Positions 35,661-48,486 of a stretch of 64,000 bases of DNA are shown here, in pieces. A program made the position numbers and the translations under genes. Each line of letters begins with the position of its first letter. Position 1 is the stretch's first letter. This stretch comes from Helicostylum pulchrum. Taxonomy: Eukaryota > Mucoromycota > Mucoromycetes > Mucorales > Mucoraceae. The stretch lies in NCBI GenBank assembly GCA_025677825.1, contig JAIXMO010000038.1, positions 62,001 to 126,000 on the forward strand. Reading direction: 5' to 3'. The notes beneath the pieces were generated by a model, which made no database searches, was not told the origin of the DNA, and saw nothing but the letters and a program-made list of their open reading frames with translations.

Positions 35661-36236
35661 GGAAAAATTAATAAAACAGGAGGAATAGGATTAAAGGTGT
35701 GATAACGTTTATTTCTTATTCTTTGGTGTAAAATCAATCCCGGTAAAAGGGATTGCAAACTCTCGTTTGTTATTTATACTAATTTTAATAGTGGTCACAC
35801 TATTATGATTGATTGTTACAATTAGATTGGATTTAATGACTTTTATAGACTGAAGATATTGTTTTTTTCGCATTAACATGTGAAGTTTCGTTAGTCTCTT
35901 ACTATGCTAAAAATATTAAGTGCTTTAAAAAGATTTCAGTTTCCTCGCGTGCACGGAATTGATTTTTTCTAAAGTAGTACTTATTAAACTGCGATTATTT
36001 TATTTTCTCTCTTAAAGCTCGCGTAAAACGTCAGAAACTTCAAGATACCGAAACACTTGAAGCCAGAATTGTTGATGCCGCATATAACATTCCTACCAAG
36101 TATCTTCATAACATAGCTTTGCACTCGAAAAATCACTTTGAAATTTTTTTAAATAAAAAGCTAATTTAAATGTGTGAAAATGATTTTACTTACCCGCGAA
36201 TTTACCTTAAAAATCTTCAAATTGGGGGTGGAATCA
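35153..36236 (-). repeat. Right arm of long inverted repeat
   Basis: Reverse complement of 33515-34599. It was compared by eye over all lines without finding a substitution; one A is missing in the inner A-run. The arm ends at 36236, where the sequence diverges from the left flank. No matching target-site duplication is obvious at the two outer ends (left flank TTTACAA, right flank CTGTATA). Confidence 0.93.
36017..36169 (+). pseudogene. Tc1-like transposase C-terminal remnant (right arm)
   Basis: Identical to the remnant at 33582-33734, in opposite orientation. It reads ARVKRQKLQDTETLEARI and ends in LNKKLI and TAA. A short stretch of upstream sequence in the arm has no long open frame, so only the tail of the enzyme survives. 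Confidence 0.45.
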
Positions 36237-36648
36237 CTGTATATCCAAGTATGTCTAGATTTGTAATGCCGGCTTAATAATAATAAAAGGGTTCTGGGAT
36301 GTTGACAACTATAATTAGCGCGTATCCACTCCTAAGTGACTTTTTTTGTTAAGATGTTTTTTTTCTTTCTCTGGTAACAATAGTTAATTATGATACGCAT
36401 GTCTTTTAAGAAAAGGGGTTGTAAAAAGGATAACTAACCGATCGATGTGTGTATACATATATCAGTGTGTGATTACACAGACACTTGGTTCCTCTTTATA
36501 TACATATGTTTACGCCATCAATTAGTGAATGTATACAGGAACCCGCGTGGTGTATGACAAAATAAAAATTAGCCACGTAAAAAAAAAAAACTTTCTCACC
36601 CCAAAAAGGGATTTATGAATCAATTGAATAAATTTTTATTCTTTTTTT

Positions 36649-38145
36649 TTAATAGTGTGGGGGTGGAGGTGGAGGTAATTGTTGTGATGATAGTTGATGT
36701 GATGGTAACGCAGAACTAGGAGAGGTAGAGGAGGAAGCAGTACCCGTGGTAGGTTGGTAATTTTGAGGATAAAAGTATGATAATTGATTGGGACGGTATG
36801 AAGGATAGGGTGAAGGATTTGAAATTTCTTGCGGTGAATATCGACTAGTATTATGGTTATTATTGGTATTATTAGCATCTTGATACTCATTATTTAAGAA
36901 ATAAGTTGGGCGGTCTATTTAACAATGTTAATATGTTGTTATCACATACAAAAAAAAAAGAAAACGTTTTTTTTTACCCGTTCCTATCACCGCATTGTAT
37001 CTATGTTTTTCCATCATCGGCGGTACCCAACTAGACGGTCTTGCATTGTATACGTAACCTGGAGCCGCTGTATCATCATCGTTTTGTACTATCCTCGCTC
37101 GTTTTCCATTCGCTTGCTTTTTCGTTGAGGCTTTAGTAGTAGCGTCATTACTATTGCTATCACTATTATTGTTATTTTCCTCTGAATCACTTATTTTACT
37201 TAATTTTCTTCGCTGTCGTAATTCTTTTCGAATTCTTATTTTTAAACCTTGATCAGCAAATGATCTAGATAAAAATGTCGATTCCTCCATGCCAGGGAAT
37301 CTAAAGATAAAGGAAAAAAATATTAGGACACAATAATAAATAATAATAATAAAAAAGAAGAATTTACTTTTTGGCTGAATATACAAAAAACTTGTTGGAA
37401 ATAATTGACCTACAATGGAATACTTCCTTTCCTATAATTTCAAACAAGCTTAATTTCAAACGGTAACTGCCTTCCATTCGAACCGATAAATCTGGAAACA
37501 CAAAAAATCCTGCATCAGTGTTGTCAATATCTTTCAAATGATACAATGAAGAAACAACTGAACCAGTTGTACTTCTTGTTTTTCCATCTCTTAATAAATG
37601 GAGTTCTTCATCCAAGTCAGCAGCCATTAACGATGCATACATGAAATAATAAGGATTCTGTAAATAGCTGCTGTTTTGGTATTAGTCTCGTTTTGCTTTT
37701 TTTTAATCGTTTAGCCAAGTAGTTTGCTTACTTTTTTTCCATCAGAGGCAATTTGGAATCAATTACTTTTAGTTGAACGATAGCTAATGAAGTATAATTA
37801 TTAGGGATGAGTTATTATTTTATAATGATGAAACATGTTAATTTACGAGGTGGATCGATCGGCCTTCTATCAGCTACAGGAAAAAACAAAGAAGAGTTAA
37901 TATCGGTATGATAAATAATAGAATGTATTAATTCACCTTTTTCGCCTACACCGCACATTCGTGATTGTTTAGGTTGTTGTCTTAGTGTAAGTTGGTAATC
38001 ACTACATTTTTTATAATGTAAGCAAAGAAAAAAAAAATAGCAACATATTTTTAATATGTTTTTTTTTTTTTTTTTTTTACATTTCATGTCTATTTTCTCG
38101 TCTTTGTTTGACAGTTGCAAAGTGGTAGGAAACAGTTTCATCCAT
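36649..38145 (-). CDS. Velvet-family transcriptional regulator (VelB/VosA class)
   Basis: Seven exons (38145-38081, 38001-37937, 37873-37847, 37783-37732, 37670-37368, 37300-36978, 36914-36649) give 366 residues. The start is the ATG at 38145, because only this frame joins exon 2 in phase. The velvet domain starts with [20 protein letters not shown], then [15 protein letters not shown] across exons 3-4, and later [22 protein letters not shown] and [18 protein letters not shown]. It is followed by a basic Arg/Lys stretch (possible nuclear signal), an Asn/Ser-rich region and a Pro/Gln-rich tail ending in poly-Pro. Velvet proteins bind DNA and each other to link development and metabolism. Without a large insertion inside the domain, assignment to VosA versus VelB is uncertain. 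Confidence 0.92.
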
Positions 38146-38174
38146 GTAGCATTAAATGAATTGAAATGAAGAAC

Positions 38175-38205
<31 letters not shown>

Positions 38206-38305
38206 GAAAAAAAAGGTTGCTTTTAATGTATTAAAAAAGGGCCCAAAAAGAAAAAAAAAAATACGCTCAAAAAACAAAGTCATATATGTGTATTTATTTA
38301 TCCAA

Positions 38306-41300
38306 TCATAAACCGGATTCTTTTAGTCTTCTTGCGATTGTATCTTCCCCGCGTTCCCTATTGAAGGAGAACAAACAAACAGTTAAGTATACATGTATAA
38401 AAAAATAATAATAAAATACATCTTTTACCTTGGTTCTAATTTTAAGCTCAAGTTGTACAATTCTTCTTCTTCTCTACTAGAATGTAAATGTGTTTTAATA
38501 AATTCTTGGATATCAGGAACGGCGGTCAGCATATAATGAGTGGATTGATACTGCTGCAAGTCTCGAATAACTTCAGCCGTCTTCATACGCTTCGCAAAAT
38601 TGATCAAATTATTTGATTTCTTTAAAAAGTTTGAGTTACCATCTTCAATAAAAGTTAAATCTTGCAAGTAAATACCAAGGAAAGGAATACAAGGAGGATT
38701 AATTCTATGAATGATTTCTCTGTACTCGCTAAAATTACGATTAGCACCCATAAGTCTACGGATATTTTGAAGAATTTGCATTGATCTTGCGCTAATTAAT
38801 TCCCAAGTACGCTTTAATCTACCGATAGAACCGTTATCAAATGCAGATAAAATAGCCATACAAGTATTGTAATTATTTAATAGTCTACATCGTTCCGCAA
38901 CAAATATCCAATGTTTCATTACTACCGCTCTCTTCTTAATTTCATCTTTGCTTAATATAGAATCCGTTACCCAAGCAGTGACTTGGTTAGAGTGTTCAAT
39001 AGATGCTTTCACGTTCGCTGCAATATGTCCAACATCTGTATCTGGTCTACCCCAATTCTTATCAAGACATTCAACGGGCTTAATTCGATTATAAAGTTTA
39101 AAATCCATAATTGTCATTTGACGTGCCAATTCGTGCGAGTCCAATTCAAGCAATTTAATCCGCTTCATATTCTTTGGTAAGATAGGTACTGGCATATCTG
39201 CTGTACGTACATTTAACTTCATTTTACGTATTTGGCCCGAATCTTCCGACAACATACGTTTCTTGATCAATTTAGATAATTGTTCTGCTCCAAACTTCAT
39301 CGATTCAACAATAACATGATCTGTAAAATGACTGATTTCAGGTAAAATGGGCCTATCTTCTTCTTCGTTAAAGTAAGTCTCTAACCATGATTTGATTACA
39401 TTGAAAACTCTGTATTTATATTACAAGAATGAGTTTATATATATATTTATATAGATTAATTTTATGCATAACAAACTTTACCTGAGGCGAACAAGTTTCA
39501 GTTTCTTCTCTCGCCACATATCTAATTCTTCTGCCTTCAAATCTTCAGGTGGTGCCAACTGATAACGTTGGAATAATTCATCAAATAATTCTCCTGTAGT
39601 GCAGAATGATCTGTATGTAAGTAAAAGTGTTGTATTAAACTTGGAATCTATATAGATAAGGCAGATTTAATTTAGTATTTATATACATATATGTATGGTC
39701 GATCAATATATGTGTATTACCTAACTGGTCATGTTGAGTTAAGCGTTGTACTAAACCATGTAAGGATCCACCTTTTACATTGCCTTCCATATTAAACATC
39801 ATATCAACAGGTGAAATATCAGGTACTAAAAACCACGGTATATCTCCGGTCAAACCCGAATGTACGGTTCCTGCAGTACCTGAACCAGCAAGAGTAGGTA
39901 TTGTAGATACTGTATCTCGACGACGTGCAGCTTCCATTGTATCCTCCCCGAAGAATTTAGTAAGCTTAGCTTCTTTTGGTTGACGTATACTGTTAGTTAA
40001 ATCACTGTGAAGACTACTCGTATCTGATTGTTGTTCGTCTCCTAATATACTACCATCTAACAATAAACCAGAATGAACTGAAGGATTTGACATCAATGTA
40101 CTCAATCCAATATCAACACGACGATTGACTAATTCTTCTGATTTATCTTCATCGTCACCAATAAATTCAATAGCAGCAGCTTGTACTGTAGTTGGAACAG
40201 GTGAAGTCATATACAATCGAGAAGAGCCATTGCTATTAATATTATATTGACGTTGTGTAGGAGTAGGAGTATTTCTAGTTTCGTCACCACCACCACCACC
40301 ACCACCACCACCACCATTTACCATATCATCCATATGCTTATGTGTTGCCTCAATGACATCTTGAAGACTGGTTTCGATAGCATTTATACATTGTTCCAGA
40401 CGATGATAAGCTGCTTTTACTTGTACACCATCAAGATTTGAACTTGTAATAGTTTGCGATACAACAAACAAGGAGCCCATAGCAGAATAAATAGGTTGCT
40501 TTGCTTTAATTAAAATCAAGGATCTTGTGTTTCCTTGTTGAGCTTGACATACTTCTTCAATAGCATTTAAGAAATGACTTGTGGTATTACTAAGGTTCCT
40601 AAACTGAGCTACCAGTAAAGGAGCATTTGCCTTCAGTTTTACTAAAGTACCTTTTAAATCATCATTTTCAAAATTGGAAAATGCGTCACGTACACTATCC
40701 ATAAACGAACTAGATGCAGCTCTTACGTTATCGGCCAAAACCAATGTTGCTGTGACCATATCAGATTTTCCTAGCATACTAATACCACTGCTGTTCTTTA
40801 TCACAAACGGACTATTACGCCATATATTACCGTCATACATTAAAGATGGTTTACTTTCCTTGATTTCTACAGATAAATCTTGAGCACAAATCATAAAGTT
40901 ACGAACAGCGATTAATACATCATCTGAATCTCCTTGCAGTTTGGAAAGTGCTTCTGGTGTGGGCCAAGTACTGGACCCAACTTTGGAAGAGAGTACAAGT
41001 TTCGCCAATGCAGCCAATAAACTACGGTGCTGATTACGTAGCGGTTTATTGGATTTTAAGTGCACAGACGTTTCCTTATCCAGACAATTAGATACATAAA
41101 GTAATAACCGGATACGGTGTATAATGGTTGTTGTGTCCTCGCTAAAGTAAGCAGTTTGGCCTTGGCGAATAGATTCTTTTAAATTATGTACTGCGTGAGC
41201 AATTAAAGTAGAAAGACTTTGCCATGTAATGGATACTTTATCATCACTGTAGATACTACTGGAACGGTCTTGTAAAGACTGTTCATCAATATTACTCTGA

Positions 41301-42466
41301 CCAAAATTAAATTGCTGGGGTGATGTTGGGAGTGAATCGGGTAGTGAAGAAACCTAAGTGCACAAAATTAAAGATTGAGTGACCATGATAAACTTTCTTG
41401 TCAAACCTTACAAAAATGATAATAACTTACAAGGATACCAGTATCAGGGTCAATATTCTCTAACGCCCATGTTGTTTCTTCTGTTTTTAAATTACAGTAA
41501 TAGTATCTACCTTTAGGTGTCATTTTACGTGCCCAATTTGGTGGAAGCTATAGTAAACAATGTTTTTTTTTGTTAGTGTGACAAACATATTAAATTAATA
41601 TTCCAATTACTTTATCGTCATCCTCGTACTCTTCCTCTTCTTCGTCTTCTTGTTGTTGTAATTGTTGTTGTAATTGTTGTTGCAGAGGTATAGTAGAAGC
41701 AGCACGCATTGGACTATCGAAACGATAGTCATGACCAACATCTTCGGTGATAACACGATTAGCTGCACGTTCCGGACGTACAGGAGGTTCATCTACATTT
41801 TTTAAAGCAGTATAAAATGAATCCTGTAAGCTATTCTCACTGTTATTTGCTAAAGCGAGTTTAATTTTTTCTTCCATTAGACCTTCAGGAGGCATAGAAT
41901 ATCTCATTTCTTGTGTATTAGGGTTATAATAGTATTGTTCTGAACCATCTTCAGTAGTTTGTAATATCCAGTCTGATGTCGTTGAGTTACTAGAAGGCGT
42001 TGGTATTAACATATCTACTGCATGTAAACTAAGTCTTAATTGGTTTTGCATATCTTGGTCCGTAACACGTTGTCTTTGTCGTTTCGATTTCCATTGTTGT
42101 TGTAATTCCCATAACTTTATAAACAAGGTTAGACTAGTTTTATTTTTTTAGCTTATAGTTTACGTTTGTTGTACCTGTTGTCTTTCTTCGGCGTTTTCTT
42201 CTTCTTTTAAAACTTCAACATAATTACTAGGGAACCAACCTCTTTTACCGTCACACCTTATTTTTATTATAATAAATTAGAACTTTTTTTTTTCGTGAGA
42301 ATAAACAAACTTTTTATTATGTAACTTACCAACCATCCCACCAACCAGACTCTAATTGAGCAAGTACTTCAATGACAGAACCAGCTTTAAATGACAAGGA
42401 AGAAGGGTCGTCGGATTCGTAAGGATAAAGTGCTCGTACTCGGCAAATAACTTCTCTCGTACTCAT
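38306..42466 (-). CDS. Cdc25-type Ras guanine-nucleotide exchange factor with SH3 and WW domains
   Basis: Eight exons (42466-42330, 42256-42175, 42114-41611, 41547-41431, 41353-39721, 39647-39482, 39409-38429, 38357-38306) give 1223 residues. Order: SH3 (residues about 4-65, ALYPYESDD ... GWWDGW ... GWFPSNYVE); a degenerate WW (about 119-153, YYYNPNTQEMRYSMPPE, second Trp replaced by Tyr); a Gln- and Glu/Asp-rich linker; a full WW (about 244-275, LPPNWARKM ... YYYCNLKTEETTW); a long helical region; an N-terminal REM domain from about 810; and the catalytic RasGEF domain (about 980-1190, including MTIMDFKLYNRIKP and PCIPFLGIYLQDLTFIEDG). It should activate Ras at membranes, probably in nutrient/cAMP or morphogenesis signalling. 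A run of 10 Gly sits near residue 530. Confidence 0.93.
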
Positions 42467-43086
42467 TTTTACTGCTTAATATTTTTATTTTTTTTGCAGT
42501 AGCAAGCTCGTTTAACGAAAAAAAAAAAAAGGGTTATTTTTGAAGTTTTTTTTTTTTATATAAAAAAATAAAAAAAAGTGTATGAATTCTCTACTTTTTT
42601 TTTTCTTTTGTATACTAACAAAAAGGAGTGGATAAAAAAAAAGAAGAAGAAGAGAGAGAAAAATGAAGGAAACAAGAAAGAGAGGGAATAAAAAGAGAAA
42701 ACAATACAAAAAAGACTATAAAAGGGGAATGAATTTACACTTTTTTTTCTTTTTTTTTGTTGCTGTTGTACAGAGTGATGGCTATAGTTACTGAAAAACA
42801 AGTTTGCTCCTATTACACTTTTATGGTTTGTGGAGCGATACTTTAGTTGACATAATTCTCATCTCATTTTATCCTTGAAGAACGTTATAGTGTCTTCCCT
42901 ATGTTCCTCCAAACAAAAAATATCAGTCCAATAAAGCACTGTCATAAAGTTACACCAAAAAAAAAACTTGGGGTTAATATTATATATGTGGCACGGTCTT
43001 CATTTTTTTTTTTTATGTGTGTATATAAGTTTATTACAAGGTCTAAAAAAAATGTAGAAGGGTAAAAAGAAAAAGAAGCTTTTTTT
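42467..43086. other. Intergenic, no gene seen
   Basis: The 5' leader of the RasGEF gene and the 3' flank of MSS51. It is rich in A/T homopolymers and purine runs; the frames here are low-complexity shadows. Confidence 0.4.
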
Positions 43087-44577
43087 TTAATCATTATTCT
43101 CAGGATCGTGAACAACTTCATAACGTTTACCACGAATACCCCAAATACCATAATTAGCAAAAATGGATTGTCTTAAATCCATCAAATTGACATCACGTTT
43201 CAAACTACGGAACTCGTTTACAGAAGGCTTCAAGACCCAATCAAACTCTCCTTGATAATCTTGTTCTACAGCTTCAATATCGTTCTTCATATCTGCTTCA
43301 TCATAACCTGTAATAAAAATAGGACATTTGGTCTCTAATGTCTTTTCAATAGATGTCTTCCAACTTTCTCTAGCTTCAGCGTGTCCAATACCAGGTGAGA
43401 ACATAAAGAAGATATCAGTATAAGGATCAAACTTTTCAATCTTTTCATGGTAATCATGATACATGGCATTATCATAAGTAAATGAGAGACGTTCGTTGAC
43501 GGACTTTGTATGAGGTTCTTGGTTAGGTGACAATGCATCAGGTCCAATAAAGTGAATATGGAAAGGTGTAGCAGGGAACAAGTAGGCTAATTGAAGCCAG
43601 ATATGTGAAGGAAGTGTAGCCTCGGCACGAGCACCAACAAGGTACACGTTAATTGTATCCGTACGAAGTTGTGTTTGAGCATCATTGCTGACTTGATTAT
43701 GAGGATATAAAATTGTTCTTAAAGCTGTTTTATCATTAGTCATCCATTTCAAAAATTATATATATTTTTTTAAAAACAAGTACCTGCAATGGATCTCATG
43801 CCTTCACTTGTCACTTGCTCACCATACTTGTGAGGACTGGACTGATGTAACACAGATGCAATTGTAAGAGGATAAGTTAATAATTTAGATACGTGACGCA
43901 TGGATCTGTCAGAATCCATGGAGGGGAAAGTACGAGTATAGAACAATGAATCCCAATTTGCCATATTAACAGCTTCATCGAAACCTTGTGCAGCTATTAA
44001 AGTAATAAGAGTGTTAGTTGATATGTTGTTATCTGCTTTTGTCAGCATCAAATACTTTACTAGGAAATTCAAATTCACGCATGGGTCTACCAGAACGTAA
44101 ATCATGATCATCTTCATTAATTTCACGCAAGATAGAACATATCTCTTGATGAGCTTGCTTTCCTTGATGATAATGTTCCTCAGAGCAGTGAGTAGGATAA
44201 CCACAGTCGGGACAGTCATAGACAGGATTCTTTTTGTGTTCATGCTCTCCGTGGTGAGTATCACAAACGGGACAGACGCCATACTTGTTGATAATAGCAG
44301 CTCTGTCTCTCATTTCGGGCAGGGGTGATTTAGACAAGACGTGAAATAAATTATCTTGCTCCAAGACAAGTTTATTATCTTCTGTATCGCTCTTCTTTCC
44401 TCCAAACATACCCTTGAAAGAAATGGGTCGAATGACGGACTGTGTAAACATTCTATGCTGTTGACGGGCAACATTTACTCTTCCGGCTGTACGAACTGCA
44501 GAAGAACCAACCAACACACGACGACTGTTTAATAAATTACGTGATGTCGGTAATATCTGTTTCAAAGTTCTATTCAT
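43087..44577 (-). CDS. MSS51: MSS51-like mitochondrial COX1 translational regulator
   Basis: Exons 44577-44061, 43993-43784 and 43724-43087 give 454 residues, close to yeast Mss51 (436). The N-terminus is Arg/Ser/Asn-rich with few acids, as expected for mitochondrial import. A MYND-type zinc finger follows (VCPVCDTHHGEHEHKKN, then YDCPDCGYPTHCSEEHYHQG and HQEIC), and then NEDDHDLRSGRPMREFEFP, the characteristic lead into the Mss51 C-terminal domain. In yeast Mss51 activates COX1 mRNA translation and responds to heme through Cys-Pro motifs; two Cys-Pro pairs occur in the finger here. In early fungi the protein may be closer to the metazoan ZMYND17 type, so the COX1 role is inferred. Confidence 0.9.
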
Positions 44578-45016
44578 TTTTTATCTATATAATATACAGC
44601 AGTGAAAAAAAAACAAAGTAAAAAAAAAAGAAGTTGTTGTTTATTTTACCCTGAGTCTCTTCACAGGGCAAAAAAAAAAAAAAAAAAAAAAAAAGAGACC
44701 AGAGAGTCACAAATTACCTTTTTAAACCAATCATTCATGGAAAAGAAAAAAAGAAAAAGACGGCTCAAAAGGAACAATAAGAATCGTACGATTAATAAGC
44801 GTATGAATGTATATTATGATAGTCAAATGGCGCTTTATAGTCTTTAACTATATATATAAAAGGAATACACCTAGTTCAGTATATTCATACGTTATTGACA
44901 AAAAAAAAAGTATGCTGGCTAAAAGGTACAATGTACCTGAATTGGTACCAAATAATCGGTTTCATAAAACAAACAATACTTTTTTATGCTTTATTTTGAA
45001 AACATGTATAAAACTA

Positions 45017-48000
45017 TTATTTGTAAGGAGGATTAACTAAAGAGGTAGTACTGAAAGAAAGAAAAAAAAAGTTAGGTCTAGTATACAACACAGATAAAAT
45101 ATCAACTTACTTTGAGATGTCATTTCCTAGTGAAAGGGATTGAAGGAGAGAACTCATGTCAGAAACAGTTTCATTGGGTCGTTTAGAAAGACAAGTGTTT
45201 GTCAAGGATTGTAATCCTGCAGCCCCGGTTTGTTGTGTTTGACCCAGTAAAGCTTCCTTTAAATTGTCAACACGAATTGTTTGTTTTTTACCTGCTTCAT
45301 TTTGCTAAGTACATAAATAAATGAATTAGTATACATGTTTTTATCTATGTTAATTTACTTACATTATTAACTTCAGCGTTGGCCCAAGGAGTGGCCAATT
45401 TAGCTTTCAAATCACTCAAGTTACGAGAAGTTCTAATTCTAAATGTACGGTCATGATTTACTAACAGGTAGAAAAAAAAGGGGGGAAAAGGAATAAATAC
45501 ACATGTTTTTGATAAAGTATAATTATTGTTTTTTACCGTAATCTTCTGAACCCCACTCAACTAAAAGTTTACTGTCCAATTCAGTGCCTTCTGTATCATC
45601 TTCATCTCTTAAAGGACCATCCTTTGATAACATTTCAATAACAGATTTTCTATCCACAAACTTATCAACGGGACTTGTATTCTCCGGTTCCAAATCCTCA
45701 AATTTATTTGCCTCGACATTTTCTTCGAAAAACAAGGCAGAGTATTCGTTCAATCGGATACGTTCATTTTTCAAGTCTGTTGCATATTCAATTAAACTAT
45801 CAATACGATAGAATTCAGCTACCATGATAAGCCATTCTACTACAATAGCAGCGACGGCTCTTTGGCGAGCTGTGTTCTTAACCATTCCGGTCTTGACTAA
45901 GGATTGAATTTTGAATACTAAGGGTACTGCCTTAATTGTTCCATCAGCTCCAAATTTACGAGTTAATGCAGATAATATCTTGTAGACTGCATTTACATCA
46001 TGTACATCAATATTAGGTAATTGGATCCAGTCCACAATAGATTGGTGAAGCGCATTGACCAGTAGGATATCACCATGTTGGTTCAATGTATGCTATATTA
46101 CCATTAAAAAAATGCGTTAATACCTTGTACTCCAAACCGTTTTTTTTTTGTTTGTTTTACCTTGGGGAAAGGCCTATAAAAAGTAAAAGAAAACGTGTTA
46201 GAAAAAAAAGAGATGTCTAAAAGTGTCATAATAAAACTTACTCTAAAGCGATTTCGTTTTCAGAAGTAGCTTCCAAATAATGTACAAGAGTTACTGCAAA
46301 ATCGACTCTTGTTTCTATATTTGTATGTTAGATTATTACCGTTATATATCCGTTTTTTTTGTATTACCTGGAGATTGATCTAACAATAAACCTAGCGCAG
46401 GTACCCAAGCGTCCATGGTAACAGAATTAACATAAACGGGAGTATTTTCATCGTTGCTTTCGGTGTCATCTTTTTGAGCTTCTTTTTCAGAAGTAGAAGA
46501 GGAAATGGTAACACGATCCAAACACTTGAGAACCACTCTTCTGTATTCTATAATAGGCAAGCCTTCTACCTCGAGCGCATTGTTACCCACTCTCAATTTA
46601 GAAATAATATAACCAGTTATATCATTCAATTGATTTAAATAATATGTTTGAGAGGCTAAACCACCAATACTATGCACCAATCCATGATGAATAGCATATT
46701 CCAATGAATCTGATTTATCCTCATTAAATCCGTGACCTTCTTGTACGGATTTGATCAAGTGTGTGAAAAGTGAATTGAGTACTTCGAGTACAGATATACC
46801 AACAAGGGGAATATTTGCATTAAGAATTGTGTCCAAAATAGAAACAAGTGAAGCGTGCTTTTCCATAATATAGTTTGATCCACTTGATTTTGTTGAGATT
46901 TCCAATTGCTGTAATACTTCAGAAACTAGAAGGTAACGGTATTGAGGCTACAAATAAATAAACAAAAAGGTTAATTTCAATTATATATACATATAATACA
47001 CAGTTGAAATTTTACTTGAAGTGAATCTAAAGCCAATTCCATCATGGCTACTGAAAAATGAGATGGCCACCATTTTTCTTCAGAATCCATAAACCTACAT
47101 ACACAAAAAAAAACACATAATTTTAGTGTACGTTCAAATACGCATATACACAACTTTTTTTTTTTTTTTGAGTTACGTGAATATAGGTCCCAATGATAAT
47201 TTCACAGCTGCTCCATTCGCTTTACTAAAAAGAAGTGAAGTAGTTTTGGCAGCTAAAACTTCTACATCATGTGCGTTTAATGTTTCGTGTCCAATAGCTG
47301 ATTGTTGCATATCAATATCCTCATTATTACTATAAAAAATGCTGTTATTTCATTTTGTCAGTGCAAGCAGTATATAATATATTTACCTTTGTGCTAATGC
47401 ATTGGCAGGGTTTTTGGATTTGGATAATGCAATAATAAGGGGAGATAAAATAAGGTCTAATTGTACCTTAAAATTGGAAGCTTGAAGAGCGACGGATGCA
47501 ACTGCAGCTTGTAAAGCACGTTGACCGATATACACCATTCTATTGTAACAAAAAGGGTGATGTTAGTAATAGTAAACAGAGAATTTATCCCTGAAATATA
47601 CGTTACTGTAATTTCAAAATTTCATCTGCATTTTCAAAGGCACAAAATCCTGCAAATTTCTTTAAAAGTAACTCATAATCACTTGTGAGTTCTGCATCTA
47701 CGCCCAATGTAGAACCGTCATGATGATTGGTAAATACGACAAACTAGTACATACAAAAAAAAAGTTAATTGATGTATAACATGCTTTTTAGAAGGTATTT
47801 TACCACTTGACAAGCAAGGTCTATAATTTCAATATCTTTGGTTTCCAACATTAAATCAATTATTTTGACAACATATTTAGAGAACAAGTTTAAATCACGA
47901 TGACAAGCTTCAATTAAAGCCTTGATAATTTCCAAAGAAACTTGATTATTTCTGTAAGTGTATGTCAGTATAAATAAATAAATAAACATTAATTAAAAAA

Positions 48001-48273
48001 ATCTTACTGTTTTCTGCCTTTTGCAATATCACGCTCCACCTTCTTTTCCAAAAACAAACCAACTTTGGTAAGCTTTACAGGCCTGGAACTAGCATAAAAC
48101 ACTAGGTAACTCAATTCTGAAGACCGAGGTCCCTTTTCACCTTCTTTCTCGGGATAACAATTGTTAATGAGTGTAGCATGCTTAACGTAACTACATTGAA
48201 AGAACAATACATGTATATACTAATTAGCATCTCTTTCATTTTTCGAAAGTCTCTTTTCATCTTACAGATGCAT
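45017..48273 (-). CDS. EFR3: EFR3 plasma-membrane scaffold of the PI4-kinase complex
   Basis: Fourteen exons (48273-48266, 48190-48008, 47951-47804, 47743-47607, 47539-47387, 47329-47177, 47094-47016, 46947-46368, 46314-46242, 46173-46161, 46092-45537, 45460-45363, 45304-45111, 45050-45017) give 802 residues; yeast Efr3 has 782. EFR3 anchors Stt4/PI4KA with Ypp1/TTC7 at the plasma membrane. Family landmarks are KHATLINNCYP at the N-terminus, ELSYLVFYASSRPVKLTKVG and FLEKKVERD, followed by HEAT-like helices to the C-terminus. Two exons are tiny: the first is 8 nt (ATGCATCT before GTAAGA) and the tenth 13 nt. The first-exon call is the simplest in-phase Met donor; an untranslated-leader variant or an alternative upstream Met cannot be excluded. 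Confidence 0.88.
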
Positions 48274-48486
48274 ATTTTAAAAATAATTGTATATATTAAA
48301 AAATGTGTGTGTGTGGTTATATTAAAAAAAAAAAAAAGAATAAAAAAAAAAAAAAAGGAAAAATATAAGGGAAAATACATAATTTAAACTCGTCCTTTTG
48401 GACCAAAATTGAGTCAGTTCTTTTCAGCTATTCTTGGTAAATTGACACGAACATTATGAAAATCCTGTATAACATGTGAAATGATA

